Shown here: one piece after another, positions 16,206 through 25,299 of the stretch | Layout of the letters: each line of letters begins with the position of its first letter | Numbering within the stretch: the first letter of the stretch is position 1 | NCBI RefSeq assembly: GCF_002029255.1 | Contig: NZ_MZGT01000016.1 | Location: forward strand, 21,166-85,165 | Direction of reading: 5' to 3' | Source: Clostridium chromiireducens | GTDB taxonomy: Bacteria > Bacillota > Clostridia > Clostridiales > Clostridiaceae | Length of the DNA: 64,000 bases | Notes under the pieces: model-generated | Told to the model about the DNA's origin: nothing | Databases searched by the model: none | Seen by the model: the letters and a program-made list of their open reading frames with translations, nothing else | Position numbers and translations under genes: made by a program

Positions 16206-17771
16206 TTATATCTTTATCGCAACCCAGCTATAGGTTGCACCAAATTGGCTTGTATCTAATTTTAACGACACAACATTTGAATTAACTGTAAGAGTTGCTC
16301 TAGATGTACCAGGAGTGCTAGTATCGCGTAAAGAAGAAGTAGTGCCCCCAAATGTAGATGCCCATATAGTTTTAGCTCCAGACCAACTTGATTGATAGTA
16401 CACTATAACTACCGTAGGAACAAATGATAATGTTACACTTTGAACCGTATAGTCCCCTGTCGTTAATACAAATGTTCCAGAGGCTGACGAATGACCCCCT
16501 AATGTTTCAATAGTTGCTGACCCTGTTAATCCTGCTATAGTAACGCCATTCAATATATTACCTGCATTGAAATTAGCATCATCATAAAATACTCCTTGCA
16601 GACCATTGTTTCCAGCACCATTATAGTAACCGTCTGGAATAGCTAAATGAATTCTCCCATCAACTGAAGCAATACCTAATGAAGCTCTTCTCCATCCAGC
16701 AAATTCTTCATCTCCCATTAGTGGGATAGTTCCATCAATCTTAATTCCATTTACATAAGCACTAGCACCACTTAGTATTTGTGCTGCTGTTGCTAGTGCA
16801 TCCGATGTATCTACTACACTTGCTTTACCACTAACACCATTTATTTTTACTCCGCTTTTAATATTTCCTGTGACTAAATTAGTTAAATCTAATGTACCAG
16901 TAACCTGTCCACTATCTACTGTTGCCTTTTTGCCAAGCAATATTTGAGCTGCTGTTGCATCTCCACCACCCCCTTTACCCAACACAATAAAATTTGTTCC
17001 ATTGTAACATAAATGATAAGGCAATCCAGCTTTTAATCCTCCACTAACTATAGGATTTCCTAATGTATCTAAAATTGTTTTAGCACCCAGCCCATTAATA
17101 TTTAAAGTACTTGCACCTGTACTTGAATTACCTATTTTAACACGAACTGTTAATCCATCTGCGTATGCTGTTATGTCACTATTAGTAATTGTGTAAGCAT
17201 TGGTTCCACTTGTACTTCCGCAATTATATATTCTGTCATTATTCAATTCTGACAAGGATGAAGCTATTTTTTCTCCACCAAATTGAGATACTAGGCCTGC
17301 AATAGCTCTTACATCTGTTATATTAGCTGATGTTATTGAAGTTGCGTTAGCATTTACTCTTACTTGAGCTAAAGCTATACCGACAAATCCTGTTGGAAGT
17401 GCAGGTACTGAAGGTGATGCAGCTGCAGTACCTTTTATTACTTTAAGCTGTGGTACATATGGATTAACTGTTGTATCAATTACTATTACAACCAGGTCTA
17501 TTCTTGGATTTGTTGTATCTGCTGCAGATATGCCTAGTGTTGCTAACGAATCGTTAAATACTCTATAACCATTTGGTAGCCATGCATTTCCTCCAGTTTG
17601 TCCTTGCGCTGCTCCAGATACAGTTATATTCATGGATGCAGTAGCTGTTTGAGCAACAACTAAATCACCGGAAGATAATACTCCTGGTGATATCCAATCT
17701 GCATCTCTTTGCATCATGTCTGCTGGAGTATACCCAGTACCCCCAGCGTAATAGGTTGCATTTACTGTCAT
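16206..17771 (-). CDS. Phage tail fibre / receptor-binding protein
   Basis: 521 aa. The N-terminal 165 residues (DMMQRDADWISPGVLSSGDL..., PRIDLVVIVIDTTVNPYVPQ) fit a baseplate-attachment domain. The middle contains repeats of the type TAAQILLGKKATVDSGQVTG and TAAQILSGASAYVNGIKIDG, and GVTIAGLTGSAT, common in fibre shafts. The C-terminus (TLSFVPTVVIVYYQSSWSG) is beta-rich and probably the receptor-binding tip. Encoded after a short fibre protein in the tail operon. Confidence 0.8.
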   Translation of the reverse strand: MTVNATYYAGGTGYTPADMMQRDADWISPGVLSSGDLVVAQTATASMNITVSGAAQGQTGGNAWLPNGYRVFNDSLATLGISAADTTNPRIDLVVIVIDTTVNPYVPQLKVIKGTAAASPSVPALPTGFVGIALAQVRVNANATSITSANITDVRAIAGLVSQFGGEKIASSLSELNNDRIYNCGSTSGTNAYTITNSDITAYADGLTVRVKIGNSSTGASTLNINGLGAKTILDTLGNPIVSGGLKAGLPYHLCYNGTNFIVLGKGGGGDATAAQILLGKKATVDSGQVTGTLDLTNLVTGNIKSGVKINGVSGKASVVDTSDALATAAQILSGASAYVNGIKIDGTIPLMGDEEFAGWRRASLGIASVDGRIHLAIPDGYYNGAGNNGLQGVFYDDANFNAGNILNGVTIAGLTGSATIETLGGHSSASGTFVLTTGDYTVQSVTLSFVPTVVIVYYQSSWSGAKTIWASTFGGTTSSLRDTSTPGTSRATLTVNSNVVSLKLDTSQFGATYSWVAIKI

Positions 17772-17792
17772 TTATATTCCCCCTTTGTATGA

Positions 17793-18212
17793 TTAGTTAA
17801 TAGTAATAGTTAAACTACCTGCAGCAAATGATAATGTAGCACCACTACTTGCAACAACTTGAGGATTATTAAGTGCTGCAAACCCTAAAATATTTCCTCC
17901 TGTTGCTGTATCGCTAAAAAATAGATATCCTAATTGAGCTGCTGCTAACCACGATCCAGTTGAAGTAGGGAAATTAATTGCTACACCATTACTTTTATTA
18001 TTACTTGATGTTGTTGGAAAATTTGTCGTGTTGTTTGCAACTGATGCTCTTGCATATCCATTTGTTCCTATAGCTGGTTCTGTAATATTACCACCTGCAA
18101 CTGTAGGGAGTGTTGAAGATAATCCAATATAAATTGTAGTTGGCGGTGTAAAATTAACTGCTCCAAATATTTCATTAACCAACGCATCTGCTAAATATGT
18201 TGTAAATGCCAT
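17793..18212 (-). CDS. Short phage tail fibre protein
   Basis: 139 aa: MAFTTYLADALVNEIFGAVN at the start, then PTTIYIGLSSTLPT, and a Gly/Ala/Ser/Thr-rich beta C-terminus (GATLSFAAGSLTITIN). This short family is frequent in phage fibre clusters. Encoded between two fibre genes with a good ribosome-binding site (AGGAGG). Confidence 0.75.
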   Translation of the reverse strand: MAFTTYLADALVNEIFGAVNFTPPTTIYIGLSSTLPTVAGGNITEPAIGTNGYARASVANNTTNFPTTSSNNKSNGVAINFPTSTGSWLAAAQLGYLFFSDTATGGNILGFAALNNPQVVASSGATLSFAAGSLTITIN

Positions 18213-18223
18213 TATAGTACCTC

Positions 18224-20032
18224 CTAGAATTTTATTATTTTTATTTCATTTGTGAATTTTGAAATTTCTTTATTAATCACTAATTGTTTTAAACTTGTTA
18301 TATTCTTAGTAAAAGTAACTTTTTCATATATATTTTGGATTGTTACATCCTTATAATAAGAAAAAGATTTTATACTTAATTTTTCATTTGTATTTAACAA
18401 TTCAGATTCCCTTATATCACTTATAAGTGTTTTTTCAGTTATATTATTCAAAAATACATTTTCTTTATGATCAATGAACTTATAACTAAACGTATTTGAT
18501 TTTTTAAATTCGGATATATCTTTAAGGTTTATTATGAATTTGACTTCAAATGCAATAAAATACAAATAGGAAACTACTGCATTAAAATTAGAATTAGACA
18601 CAATGTTTCCCTTTAATAATAGATTGCTTTTTATAGCTCCACTGATACTTGAGTTTTCAAAAACTGTTCCGACTAATTTATTGTTTATTGATATATTTCC
18701 ATTTATTGAAGCTGCACTTATAATACTTCCAGATAGTTGTGTAGTATCAGTTATTACATCGTTAATTCCAAAACTTACATTCATCGAACTAACTATAGAT
18801 ATTACACTTGATATTTGTCCATGTATGATTGTCAATGCTTCAACTTCAGATTCAATTAAAGATCTAATATTCCCATGAACTATTGAGTTAATCAAATCGC
18901 TACTACTAATGCTAGCAATATTCTTTATTCCTTTTTCAAAATTAAATGGAAATTCTAATGGAAATTCTAATAATTCATTAAAATTAATAAAAGTTTCTGA
19001 TTCAACTATACTTTCAATAACATTCCAAGTATCACCTTGAATAGTTACTAATGAATTGAAATCAGCGTTTTCTACTAGCGAATTTCTTATTGAACCATTT
19101 ATATTACTATTTACAGCAACTCTTCCTAATAGCTCAAGTTTTTCAATAATCTCAGAATCTTCAATATTAAAATCAGAACTAATTGCATAACTTTTTAGTA
19201 TTGCTGATTGAATTAAATTTGCTGAAACATTCGAAACACTTCTTAAGCTATTTGATATAGCATAGTTGCAGGTAATTTCACCACTAATTACTGAATTACC
19301 TTTCAAGTTAGCAATAATTAGATTAGTAATTCTATTATTAATTATTGATGAATTAGATGATATGTCATCGCTACTTAAATTTATATCATTATGCAATCCA
19401 TTAAGAAAATTAAACGGAAAAGTTAATGGAAATTCTAGTTCCTTAAGTATCTCAATTTCAGAAACTTGAAGTAAATCGCAATCTATTAAATTAATTAAAT
19501 TTCCATTTATACTCGTATTACTATTAACTGTACTCTCAAGCTCAATATAATTTGAGCTTAAAATTGCTATAGATGTATTTGCAATTATATTAGTTATAAG
19601 TTTAAACATTGAAGTTGGAATTCCAGTTATATTTGAAGTAGGACTAATAACTGCAGGTGATATCAATTGTCGTTCAGATACCGAAACACTAATCAATGAA
19701 TCACCTTCAATATTAGAATTAATTGCAACAGTATTTATTAAGTTTGAATCAATATCTACTGAATCAATTAATCCATTTGAAGCTAAATTTGAATTATTCT
19801 TTATAGATCCACTAATATTTGAATTTGATATAAATGTACTTTTGATAGGAGTAATTAATAATAAAGATCCACTAACTGTTGTATTACTTATAATATTTGA
19901 TGTTTCATTATAACTAATATTTGAACTTTCAATAGTGAATTTAAGTGGAAAATTAACTGGAAAATTGAATTTGGCAGATTTTTGAGTTATTGAAGAATAA
20001 CTTGTTAACGAACTTGAAATATTAGTTGCCAT
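18224..20032 (-). CDS. Large repetitive Asn/Ser/Ile-rich fibre protein (602 aa)
   Basis: No family recognised. Three long repeats of roughly 160 residues are marked by FPVNFPLKFTIESSN (about 24), LEFPLTFPFNFLNGLHN (about 205) and LEFPLEFPFNFEKGIKN (about 360). Between them alternate short hydrophobic steps such as ISGSIKNNSNL, INGSIRNSLVEN and ISGAIKSNLLL, suggesting a beta-solenoid. The last 120 residues are different and lysine-rich. Position within the fibre cluster supports a tail-fibre or host-recognition role. The repeats make it prone to length change. Confidence 0.7.
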   Translation of the reverse strand: MATNISSSLTSYSSITQKSAKFNFPVNFPLKFTIESSNISYNETSNIISNTTVSGSLLLITPIKSTFISNSNISGSIKNNSNLASNGLIDSVDIDSNLINTVAINSNIEGDSLISVSVSERQLISPAVISPTSNITGIPTSMFKLITNIIANTSIAILSSNYIELESTVNSNTSINGNLINLIDCDLLQVSEIEILKELEFPLTFPFNFLNGLHNDINLSSDDISSNSSIINNRITNLIIANLKGNSVISGEITCNYAISNSLRSVSNVSANLIQSAILKSYAISSDFNIEDSEIIEKLELLGRVAVNSNINGSIRNSLVENADFNSLVTIQGDTWNVIESIVESETFINFNELLEFPLEFPFNFEKGIKNIASISSSDLINSIVHGNIRSLIESEVEALTIIHGQISSVISIVSSMNVSFGINDVITDTTQLSGSIISAASINGNISINNKLVGTVFENSSISGAIKSNLLLKGNIVSNSNFNAVVSYLYFIAFEVKFIINLKDISEFKKSNTFSYKFIDHKENVFLNNITEKTLISDIRESELLNTNEKLSIKSFSYYKDVTIQNIYEKVTFTKNITSLKQLVINKEISKFTNEIKIIKF

Positions 20033-20054
20033 TCACATTCCCTCCAGTTAATAT

Positions 20055-20378
20055 TTATATCAATGATTTCATAATGTTTATTGAACCTGTCAAAACAATA
20101 GATGATTCTCCAGATGATGTTGTAACTCTTGCCATATGTTTATAATTACCCTCAAGATTTTTTGTGTCTTGAGCTAACACTGATATCGTAAATTGACCAC
20201 TTGTAGGATTTGTAATTTTAATTCCATTTCCTACTTCTTTTGATAATATAGCCGAATCCTTATTATCTATTAATACCCATTTAATAGTTGCTGAATTTAA
20301 ATTAATTGCATTATTATTTTCATCTGTCACACTAATAACTAAATTTCTACTATCACCCGAATAAAATGAAATATCCAT
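20055..20378 (-). CDS. BppU-like baseplate upper protein N-domain
   Basis: 107 aa beta-sandwich: GDSRNLVISVTDENNNAINL, ATIKWVLIDNKDSAILSKEV, ITNPTSGQFTISVLAQDTKN and YKHMARVTTSSGESSIVLTG. The pattern matches the Ig-like domain of phage baseplate upper proteins. Encoded next to the collar-fibre gene. Confidence 0.65.
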   Translation of the reverse strand: MDISFYSGDSRNLVISVTDENNNAINLNSATIKWVLIDNKDSAILSKEVGNGIKITNPTSGQFTISVLAQDTKNLEGNYKHMARVTTSSGESSIVLTGSINIMKSLI

Positions 20379-20381
20379 ATA

Positions 20382-21254
20382 TTACACCCCCATTATCAAT
20401 GCTGATACATACACTTGATTAGCTAAATTAGCAGTTATATTTACATCAATTGGAGTATTTTTCAAAGCATTTACACATAATTGCCTTAAAAAATGATTTC
20501 CTATTGTATATGATTGAACCCCTGAGCTATTAGGGAAATATAATCCATTTCTTTCAGGTATCATCATTTTAGTTTGAACTCCTGCTGTATCGGTATAAGT
20601 TATACTGACAGTTATATTAGATGCTGCAAGTACTCTTAAGTAAACGTCTATTTTAAAATTTCCTTGTTGAGCAGGTGTAAATAAAAGTATTTTTGTAGCT
20701 GATGTAGTTGTTAATTTGACCTCACTAATAGAGCTTGAATTAATTTTGGCATCAGCATATTGCTTAGCCTGAGTTAGAGCATTGTTAACATCTATTGGGG
20801 TTGCATAAACAAGTGATTGGTCTATAGTTGCTGAAACATTCGCAGCGTTTCCAACTAATAGATTTATATCTATACTTTTTTCTATAACATCAGTGCTCCC
20901 ATTAGCTGGAATAAATTCAGCATTAGTACCTGCATTTCCATAACAGTATAATATTTCTCCTAAATCTGGATCAGTAGCAAATATTCCAATCTCCCTAAAA
21001 TAAAATCCTGTAGTTATATTTTGATTTGATATTGTGAAACCAATCACTGCTTTACCTGTTGGCAATACCTTAAGTTTTGTTATAGAAATATCTTTAATCT
21101 TATTTTTCAAAGCAGTTAAACTTGATATAGAACTACTCCCCAATGCTCCATCCCCGATAGATACTTTTGTATAATTCAATTGCTTGCCTGCTTGCGCCTT
21201 TGTTAAAAGGTTTTTCCCTAAATCGGTTAAAACTAACCCTCCAAAGTAACTCAT
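20382..21254 (-). CDS. Tail-collar fibre protein (P2 gpH-like N-terminus)
   Basis: 290 aa. The first 150 residues (GLVLTDLGKNLLTKAQAGKQ, LNYTKVSIGDG, FYFREIGIFATDPDLGEILY, IDINLLVG) match the DUF3751/tail-collar family that attaches fibres to P2-type baseplates. The rest is a short beta-rich shaft. Follows the gpI-like gene as in P2. Confidence 0.88.
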   Translation of the reverse strand: MSYFGGLVLTDLGKNLLTKAQAGKQLNYTKVSIGDGALGSSSISSLTALKNKIKDISITKLKVLPTGKAVIGFTISNQNITTGFYFREIGIFATDPDLGEILYCYGNAGTNAEFIPANGSTDVIEKSIDINLLVGNAANVSATIDQSLVYATPIDVNNALTQAKQYADAKINSSSISEVKLTTTSATKILLFTPAQQGNFKIDVYLRVLAASNITVSITYTDTAGVQTKMMIPERNGLYFPNSSGVQSYTIGNHFLRQLCVNALKNTPIDVNITANLANQVYVSALIMGV

Positions 21255-21255
21255 T

Positions 21256-21834
21256 TTATGTCACCTCCGAAATTGTTATAAAATCACCAGTATGAACTAT
21301 TGCTGCTAGATATAAATTCATTTCATCACCAATCTCAATAACTACTTTATCAAGCCATGAACGCTCATTTTTTACCGAATTCAAAGCTCTTATAAACTGT
21401 TCAGCTCTATCTATTGTTACTGATTCATTAGTCGTTATAACTTGAAAAGTATAAGGTTCTCCACCATAATTAAACCATTCATTTACCTGTCCAGAATCAA
21501 AAACAGTAGAAATTAATTCTTCTACTGCTTGTGGAGTACCTTTTTGTTTATGCCATTTATTTGAATTTCTTACTAATTGCCTTTTAACATCTAAATCAAG
21601 AGTATTATCATAAAAATCTACATGCATTTGCCATGCTAAAAGATCTACAACATCGCTTGGAAGTAAATCTAAATTAGGTAGCAATATACAATTCCTTACT
21701 TCATTAACTATAAGTAAAAATTCATTATCAACTGCTTTTGATGCAGCAATCATATCTGGATCACTTTGTAAATTTGGTGGCAGTAGGTTTAATACTGATG
21801 CTTCATATATATTAATCATCCTCAAGTCCTCCAT
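21256..21834 (-). CDS. Phage tail protein I (gpI-like)
   Basis: 192 aa with the family patterns LLPPNLQSDPDMIAASKAVD, LPSDVVDLLAWQMHVDFYD and RNSNKWHKQKGTPQAVEELI. gpI is a baseplate component of P2-type contractile tails. Overlaps the end of the baseplate J gene by about 20 bp, indicating coupled translation. Confidence 0.92.
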   Translation of the reverse strand: MEDLRMINIYEASVLNLLPPNLQSDPDMIAASKAVDNEFLLIVNEVRNCILLPNLDLLPSDVVDLLAWQMHVDFYDNTLDLDVKRQLVRNSNKWHKQKGTPQAVEELISTVFDSGQVNEWFNYGGEPYTFQVITTNESVTIDRAEQFIRALNSVKNERSWLDKVVIEIGDEMNLYLAAIVHTGDFITISEVT

Positions 21835-22954
21835 ACGTTACTATTACATTCCTTGAAAACGCTACTTGTGTATCTGTTAGCTTTGTATACATAGGACTTG
21901 TTATAACTGTTCTCTTAGCTCCAGCGCTCTTTATTCTTGACTGTAATTCATCAACATTTATATCTCTCCCTATTTTGCTTCTTTGCCATAAGTTGTAATC
22001 TTGTACTGCCTGACTCACATTTTTTTGTATTGTTGATGCTGCAGCTGCATTATAAGATAAAATATAATAAGTAAGATTAATATCATAATTTATTACCTCA
22101 GGTAAGTTGACAGAAACATTATCTGTTAATGGCCTTCTACTTTTATCACTTAAATAAGCTTGCGCTCCTTTTAAAAATGTTGATGTAGGAAGTTCTCCAT
22201 CCTTTAACAGCAATCGTATATCAACAGTACCTGGACTTGGAGAATATACCTTTACGTCACCAATTGATTGACTATATTGCTTAGCTAAATATTCATATGC
22301 TCCACTTGGTCCTGCAACACTAAATCCTTCAGGTGATTCCCTTATTCGCTCTCTATAACTTTCATCATCCTCTTTATCAGTTCCACCTTGACTTACATCA
22401 GTATTAACTACACTTTCAATCCAAGGTAAAGGATCAGATAATACATTTAGTTGGCCTGCTATAAAATCATTCCCAATAGTTCCACCTATTGTACACTGGA
22501 GTATTGCTTCTACACTTGTATCTCCAATATCAATATTTATATCTTCGATTGTTTGAAAATAAATTTCGCTTGAACCATTGGAAGTAACTCTAGTTCCCTT
22601 TGGTATAGTTTTTATAGTAGCTTGTGGAGCACTCAAGTTAAACTTTACTGGTACTGTTGCATAACTTATACCTGTTCTTTCAGTATCCGAAAATGCTCCT
22701 ACATTATCCAAGTAGTCACCCGAAGAATATTTAAGTAAATTCTGTTTTGCAGAAAAATCAATTAATTGTCTTAATTGAAATTCTCTTAGTGCCTGACTAT
22801 ATAAAAATATTCTTATCTTATCTCCTGGATAAAGGGTAATCTTTTCTCCAGTTTGCTCAAAGTAAGCATTTTCGTAACCTGTTATCATTTCATTAAGTAT
22901 AGCGGTTATATCTTTTTGAGCAAAATTAACATCTGGTAAACTTGCTAAATTCAT
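21812..22954 (-). CDS. Baseplate J protein (gpJ/gp47-like)
   Basis: 380 aa. Family motifs include YLDNVGAFSDTERTGISYAT, IPKGTRVTSNGSSEIYFQT, GGTDKEDDESYRERIRESPE and SVAGPSGAYEYLAK. Forms the wedge of the baseplate. Shares one base with the upstream gpW-like gene. Confidence 0.95.
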   Translation of the reverse strand: MNLASLPDVNFAQKDITAILNEMITGYENAYFEQTGEKITLYPGDKIRIFLYSQALREFQLRQLIDFSAKQNLLKYSSGDYLDNVGAFSDTERTGISYATVPVKFNLSAPQATIKTIPKGTRVTSNGSSEIYFQTIEDINIDIGDTSVEAILQCTIGGTIGNDFIAGQLNVLSDPLPWIESVVNTDVSQGGTDKEDDESYRERIRESPEGFSVAGPSGAYEYLAKQYSQSIGDVKVYSPSPGTVDIRLLLKDGELPTSTFLKGAQAYLSDKSRRPLTDNVSVNLPEVINYDINLTYYILSYNAAAASTIQKNVSQAVQDYNLWQRSKIGRDINVDELQSRIKSAGAKRTVITSPMYTKLTDTQVAFSRNVIVTYGGLEDD

Positions 22955-23232
22955 TATTCTACCCTCACTTTCGGGATTAAATTATTATCATCATCTGTAA
23001 TAAAAGTTACTTCCTTAACTTTTACTCTTGGTTCATACTGTTGAACTTTTCTTGCAAATTCAACTGTGAGTTTTCCTTGAGCTAAGTTTATTGATTCATC
23101 TAAAATACCGATATCAATACCAAAATTTCTATCAAATGGTACTGTTCCTTGAGGTGTAGAAAATATATTTTTTAGCGTTTCTGCTATTTCTGCTGTAGTT
23201 CCTATGATTGATACATTATTAATATTAATCAT
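22954..23232 (-). CDS. Baseplate W protein (gpW/gp25-like)
   Basis: 92 aa: EIAETLKNIFSTPQGTVPFDRNFGID is split here as EIAETLKNIFSTPQGTVPF and RNFGIDIGILDE, the lysozyme-related gp25/W fold of contractile-tail baseplates. Overlaps the gpU-like gene by 4 bp. Confidence 0.92.
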   Translation of the reverse strand: MININNVSIIGTTAEIAETLKNIFSTPQGTVPFDRNFGIDIGILDESINLAQGKLTVEFARKVQQYEPRVKVKEVTFITDDDNNLIPKVRVE

Positions 23233-23633
23233 GTGCTCACCTCTGTTATATATTCTTCTAAAGTAACATCTATTTTTCCACTGTATAACTCACCACGATT
23301 GAAAAAAGTATCCCATGCTTCACTAACTTGGGATACTTTCCATTTATCTTGACCTAATACTTTATTGCCTAGAACTAATACATCAACAACTCCATTGTTT
23401 ACTTTACTTATCCACTTTTCCATTTCTTCTCTTGGCTTAATACCAAAACTACCATTTAACGTTATTGAAAAAGTTACAGAATCTAAATCAGGCCCTATAA
23501 ATTCACTTTTAGGCTTTTTCCCTATAACATTATGCTTTTCCCACCTACCAGCTGATTGATATTTAAAATCTGTAAAAGTTAGAATTCTTTTGTCTGAAGT
23601 TTCAAAAACTACGTCTCCAAAGTATCCTATCAT
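23229..23633 (-). CDS. Phage tail protein U (gpU-like)
   Basis: 134 aa: MIGYFGDVVFETSDKRILTF, WEKHNVIGKKPKSEFIGPDL and GSFGIKPREEMEKW match P2 GpU, the tail terminator/completion family. Its place between V and W differs from P2, where U precedes D. Confidence 0.88.
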   Translation of the reverse strand: MIGYFGDVVFETSDKRILTFTDFKYQSAGRWEKHNVIGKKPKSEFIGPDLDSVTFSITLNGSFGIKPREEMEKWISKVNNGVVDVLVLGNKVLGQDKWKVSQVSEAWDTFFNRGELYSGKIDVTLEEYITEVST

Positions 23634-23644
23634 TTTCTATCACC

Positions 23645-24058
23645 TCAATTTCCATTAATAGCTCCGGTAACATGCAAATTACCTTGTACATTAACATCAC
23701 CGATAATATTAATAGCTCCTGCAGAGCCTATATTTAATTCTTTAGTTGTTTTGTTATATTGAATCCAGGTACCATCATCAAATTTTTTATAGAATAAATC
23801 TTTATTTTTTACTGGTGGTGGATTTACTAGTGAATAAAAACTTCCTAAACAAAAACCTGCTTCAACTCCATTCGGAAGAAACAGGCATAATACTTGATCT
23901 TTTATTTTAGGTAAGTTATATTCTGAACTAAGTAACGGTAGTTCGTCGCTAACCATATTGTCTTTGTCTTCAAATATAACTCTTACTGTTCCGTTTATCT
24001 CATTTACAGAACTAACAGTACCAATTCTAATTAAATTTCTTAAAATTCCATCATTCAT
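23645..24058 (-). CDS. Baseplate assembly/spike protein V (gpV-like)
   Basis: 137 aa: an N-terminal OB-fold (IGTVSSVNEINGTVRVIFED, LPLLSS, VLCLFLPNGVEAGFCLGSF) and a short beta-helical end (INIIGDVNVQGNLHVTGAIN), as in P2 gpV, the membrane-piercing spike. Shares one base with the gpD-like gene. Confidence 0.9.
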   Translation of the reverse strand: MNDGILRNLIRIGTVSSVNEINGTVRVIFEDKDNMVSDELPLLSSEYNLPKIKDQVLCLFLPNGVEAGFCLGSFYSLVNPPPVKNKDLFYKKFDDGTWIQYNKTTKELNIGSAGAINIIGDVNVQGNLHVTGAINGN

Positions 24059-25074
24059 TAATACCCCTCCAATACACGATGCATTTCTAAATCAATATTA
24101 TAATTAGGGATATTATGCAATGCTTTATCCACAAAATACTTTCCGGTAAATTTTCCAAAACCATTTAATTGGATGCATACTGCTCCAAGATATCTTAAAT
24201 CACCAAATACATTTAATGAAGCTGTACATTCTTTTTTATTTAATCCTCTAAGAGTTTTTTGAGCTAATCTTTTTGCTTCATCCAAAGATCCAACAACTTT
24301 ATTAACCTCATATACTTTATCATTATCTTCTAAATCCTTAATTGTATATAGATATTCAATTGTTGTACCTTTTTTAGAATTCTTATATTTAACTTTACAG
24401 CCTGAATAACTACTATTAGTCAAAGTTGTTTTAAATTTATAAGTATTAATCAATCCACTATTTGCATCTAACGTTATTATTGCATCCTGATTTTCATACT
24501 TTGATTCATCAAATATTACTATCTTGCTATCTGTAACTTTGAAACCAAAACCTTCTTTCTTACATAAATCAGATAGAAAATTCATATCAGCTGTTTCAGA
24601 TTGATCCTTTCTTTCATAATAAGGATTTGAAGGAGCATCAAAAAATATCTCAAGCCCTGAGTCATCAGCAATATTTTGTGCAATTGATTTTAAATTAATC
24701 TTTTCCCATGCCTTGCTTTTTTTAGTTGACGTAAAATTTGTATTACTTGGAATAGAAATAGCCTTTATTGTCATTCTTCTTGGTGGTCCTGAATACTCAG
24801 GTTCATCTACAACAAAAGAACCACAATAAAGACTTCCTATATCACCATCTTTATTCCAATTGGTAGTATTAATTGTTGCCTTAATTGTATCTCCCTTTTC
24901 AGGAAACCAATCATTTAACCATTTTGAACTTTCATCTTTTAATTCAATTTCAATGTCATCTGCATTTTCTGATGCATTATCAGTATACTTAAAGCTCAAC
25001 AAATCAGATTCAATATACTTAGTTATATCTACTCCTGCATATTCAACCGATACTGATACTCTTCTTCCATCCAT
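24058..25074 (-). CDS. Phage late control protein D (gpD-like, baseplate hub)
   Basis: 338 aa, matching gpD/gp27-like hub proteins: RVSVSVEYAGVDITKYIESD, NWNKDGDIGSLYCGSFVVDE, KSIAQNIADDSGLEIFF and ETADMNFLSDLCKKEGFGFK. It links the tail tube to the spike. Upstream of V as in related clostridial phages. Confidence 0.92.
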   Translation of the reverse strand: MDGRRVSVSVEYAGVDITKYIESDLLSFKYTDNASENADDIEIELKDESSKWLNDWFPEKGDTIKATINTTNWNKDGDIGSLYCGSFVVDEPEYSGPPRRMTIKAISIPSNTNFTSTKKSKAWEKINLKSIAQNIADDSGLEIFFDAPSNPYYERKDQSETADMNFLSDLCKKEGFGFKVTDSKIVIFDESKYENQDAIITLDANSGLINTYKFKTTLTNSSYSGCKVKYKNSKKGTTIEYLYTIKDLEDNDKVYEVNKVVGSLDEAKRLAQKTLRGLNKKECTASLNVFGDLRYLGAVCIQLNGFGKFTGKYFVDKALHNIPNYNIDLEMHRVLEGY

Positions 25075-25081
25075 TTAGTTA

Positions 25082-25285
25082 TCACCTCTTCCAAGGTGGC
25101 ATCGATGAAGTATCTACTGTTTCAGTTATTTCAGGAATATTTATTACTGTACCTGCTGAAAATATTACAGTTTCAACATAATTTATATTAGATTCAACAA
25201 GCTCTTTTGCATACTTTTCTTTACCATATATTTTAAATGCTATCATATCCCAAGTATCACCTAATACAGTTGTATAAGTCTTCAT
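25082..25285 (-). CDS. Tail protein X (LysM-type)
   Basis: 67 aa: TTVLGDTWDMIAFKIYGKEK, then NYVETVIFSAGTVINIPEI, a single LysM-like fold typical of P2 gpX, which binds the tail near the hub. Preceded by AGGAGGTGG. Confidence 0.92.
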   Translation of the reverse strand: MKTYTTVLGDTWDMIAFKIYGKEKYAKELVESNINYVETVIFSAGTVINIPEITETVDTSSMPPWKR

Positions 25286-25299
25286 AGCTCCACCTCCTC

